The notes below the pieces were generated by a model. That model was not told the DNA's origin and made no database searches. It worked only from the letters and a program-made list of their open reading frames with translations. Shown here piece by piece: positions 62,175 through 64,000 of a DNA stretch of 64,000 bases. Origin of the DNA: Myxocyprinus asiaticus (lineage: Eukaryota > Chordata > Actinopteri > Cypriniformes > Catostomidae); assembly GCF_019703515.2 (NCBI RefSeq), contig NC_059362.1, forward strand, positions 26,991,826 through 27,055,825, read 5' to 3'. A program made the position numbers and the translations under genes. Within the stretch, counting starts at the first letter, position 1; the number at the start of each line of letters is the position of its first letter.

Positions 62175-63411
62175 CTGGCAGCCAAAAGTTTGGAATAATG
62201 TACAGATTTTGCTCTTATGGAAAGAACTTGGTACTTTTTTTCACCAAAGTGGCATTCAACTGTTCACAATATATAGTCAGGACATTAATAACATGAAAAA
62301 TTACTATTACAATTTGAAATAAATGTTCAGAACTTCTTAAACTACTACAAAGAGATCTCATCAAAAAATCCTCCACGTGCAGCAATGACAGCTTTGCAGA
62401 TTCATGGCATTCTAGCTGTCAGTTTGTCCAGATACTCAGGTGAAATTTCACCCCACACTTCCTGTAGCACTTGCCATAGATGTGGCTGTCTTGTCAGGCA
62501 CTTCTCACGCACCTTACAGTCTAGCTGATCCCACAAAAGCTCAATGGGGTTAAGATCCATAACACTCTTTTGCAATTATCTGTTGTTCAATGTCTGTGTT
62601 TCTTTGCCCACTCTATCCTTTTCTTTTTGTTTTTCTGTTTCAAAAGTGGCTTTTTCTTTGCAATTCTTCCCATAAGGCCTGCACCCCTGAGTCTTCTCTT
62701 TACTGTTGTACATGAAACTGGTGTTGAGCAGGTAGAATTCAATGAAGCTGTCAGCTGAGGACATGTGAAGTGTCTATTTCTCAAACTAGAGACTCTGATG
62801 TACTTTTCCTCTTGTTTAGATGTACATCTGGCCTTCCACATCTCTTTCTGTCCTTGTTAGAGCCAGTTGTCCTTTGTCTTTGAAGACTGTAGTGTACACC
62901 TTTGTATGAAGTCTTCAGTTTTTTTTTTTTTGGCAATTTCAAGCATTGTATCGCCTTCATTCCTCAAAACAATGATTGACTGATGAGTTTCTAGAGAAAG
63001 CTGTTTCTTTTTTGCCATTTTTGACCTAATATAGACCTTAAGACGTGCCAGTCTATTGCATACTGTGGCAGCTCAAAAACAAACACAAAGACAATATTAA
63101 GCTTCATTTAACAAACCAAATAGCTTTCAACTGTGTTTGATATTATGGCAAGTGATTTTCTAGTACCAAATTAGCAATTTAGCATGATTACTCAAGGATA
63201 ACGTGTTGCAGTGATGGCTGCTGGAAATGGGGTCTGTCTAGATTTGATAAAAAATAACATTTTTTCAAATAGTAATGGTGCTGTTTTTTACATCAGTAAT
63301 GTCCTGACTATACATTGTGATCAACTGAATGATACTTTGGTGAATTCAAGTACCAATTTCCTTCCGAAACAGCAAAATCTGTATATTATTCCAAACTTTT
63401 GGCCGCCAGTG
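62175..63411 (-). mobile_element. Tc1-B copy 2, full-length deletion derivative
   Basis: Ends CTGGCAGCCAAAAGTTTGGA and the complement of TCCAAACTTTTGGCCGCCAG, within TA-rich flanks. At 1237 bp it is shorter than a normal Tc1 because the catalytic core of the transposase is missing. It is inserted in the hAT element of 61762-63655. Confidence 0.9.
62370..63018 (-). pseudogene. Tc1-B transposase, core-deleted (copy 2)
   Basis: Start region near 63018 (MAKKKQLSLETHQSI-like). Then DNA-binding region pieces RCTSKQEEKYIRVSSLRN and LMGRIAKKKPLLKQKNKKK. A direct junction near 62567 leads to sequence that encodes the LNPIELLWDQ-type C-terminus with frameshifts. The first two catalytic aspartates are absent at the same place as in 15425-15865. 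Confidence 0.8.
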
Positions 63412-63519
63412 TGTGTGTGTGTGAGAGTATATATATATATATAATTTCACCTAGATGATGTTTATTGATAAGGAATAAAAAAAAAAAAAAAAAACAAATA
63501 AAAAAAAATAAAATAATAA

Positions 63520-63556
63520 TATATATGATATATATATATATATATATATATATATC
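63520..63556. repeat. (AT)n microsatellite
   Basis: A nearly uninterrupted AT array with one GAT interruption, inside the right part of hAT copy 2. Confidence 0.9.
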
Positions 63557-64000
63557 ATAAACTACTGGCATAGATTATTGCCGATAACTGATATTTCCAA
63601 AGAGCAACTACTGGCACCATTTAAATGGTAAAACCGATATATCTGTCTACCTGTAGAGGGAATCTCTAGAACTACTAAACAACGACAATACATCTTAAAC
63701 ACTCTAACTATAAATCTATGATATACTGTATAAGAACTATATTCAAAACAATAAATGCAAAAAATATAAAAACAATATATAAAAATATTCAGATTTATTT
63801 AAAAACTCTTGTTCCTCTGCAATGTTTAATGGAGTCAGTAGTTAATTCCCATCATCAGAGAGATCAAATGTTGCAGTAATTCATCTCAGGGCTGGTTGGA
63901 TTGTTTCAAGGCTTAGAACGCTCTGAAATGCCATTGGAGAAAATTAATGGGAAATATAACTGAGGCCAGTGAAAAAGTGAGTGGTCACTGTTAAGTTCTA

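Larger units (their letters stand above)
61762..63655. mobile_element. hAT-type element (copy 2) split by a Tc1
   Basis: It starts TAGAGGTCGACCGATAGTGG as in the 21230 copy and ends with ACCGATATATCTGTCTACCTGTA. Flanking 8-mers gaaggaac and gagggaat match at six of eight positions, both differences being transitions, consistent with an older insertion. Removing the 1.24-kb Tc1-B copy leaves about 0.66 kb. Confidence 0.83.
57096..64000 (-). other. prima1: prima1 intron upstream of the last exon
   Basis: I searched for the exon encoding the transmembrane segment and found none to the window end, so the last intron is at least 6.9 kb. It holds a fold-back MITE (57980-58558), a related half (58890-59132), a long MITE (60194-61749) and a hAT element with a nested Tc1-B copy (61762-63655). 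The segments 57096-57975, 59133-60193 and 63664-64000 show nothing recognisable. Confidence 0.6.

Overview
This is vertebrate nuclear DNA, almost certainly from a teleost of the carp/zebrafish group (Cypriniformes). It is AT-rich and intron-poor in recognisable exons. It is packed with cyprinid-type Tc1/mariner copies, hAT- and PIF/Harbinger-type miniature elements, TTAA-flanked fold-back MITEs, a tRNA-type SINE and several LINE fragments. No bacterial features occur.

Two protein-coding genes can be identified. A complete two-exon gene for a cytochrome c oxidase subunit 8 protein (cox8b-like, + strand) lies at 36302-37595. The terminal coding exon and 3'UTR of prima1 (proline-rich membrane anchor of acetylcholinesterase, - strand) lie at about 55.0-57.1 kb, and the rest of the window to 64000 is its upstream intron. 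The two genes converge, which matches the human COX8C-PRIMA1 neighbourhood on 14q32. No exons of UNC79, which overlaps that interval in human, were seen. A third gene on the - strand is suggested by two splice-like exons (26599-26667 and one ending at 27701), near a compact CCAAT/CRE promoter-like cluster at 29106-29181.

Layout. 1-5.1 kb: single-copy-looking sequence with one MITE. 5.1-10.8 kb: decayed L1-clade LINE carrying a 0.94-kb insertion. 10.8-13.6 kb: hAT-type and fold-back fragments. 13.6-17.5 kb: chain of three Tc1 elements. 18-26.3 kb: MITEs, a SINE with a clear target duplication, a hAT element with a perfect 8-bp duplication, a large fold-back element, and a three-level nest (hAT containing Tc1 containing Harbinger-like MITE). 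26.3-29.3 kb: candidate 5' end of a - strand gene. 29.4-34.2 kb: L2 LINE between 50-bp direct repeats, an L1-type fragment and a piggyBac-like element with a nested MITE. 36-38 kb: cox8b-like gene. 38.9-41.2 kb: MITE split by a LINE with a 440-codon open frame. 43.9-49.4 kb: MITE with CRE sites in its ends, a second copy of the prima1 3'UTR, and fold-back elements. 49.9-51.5 kb: Tc1. 55-64 kb: prima1 end and intron, holding fold-back elements and a hAT element split by a Tc1 deletion derivative.

Every transposase or reverse transcriptase seen is broken or internally deleted. The window therefore reads as a graveyard of nested insertions around two conserved genes, not as an operon-like system. 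The most unusual points are the duplicated prima1 3'UTR, the 50-bp direct repeats around the L2 copy, the Tc1 sub-family sharing one internal deletion, and the unassigned promoter and exon candidates at 26.6-29.2 kb.
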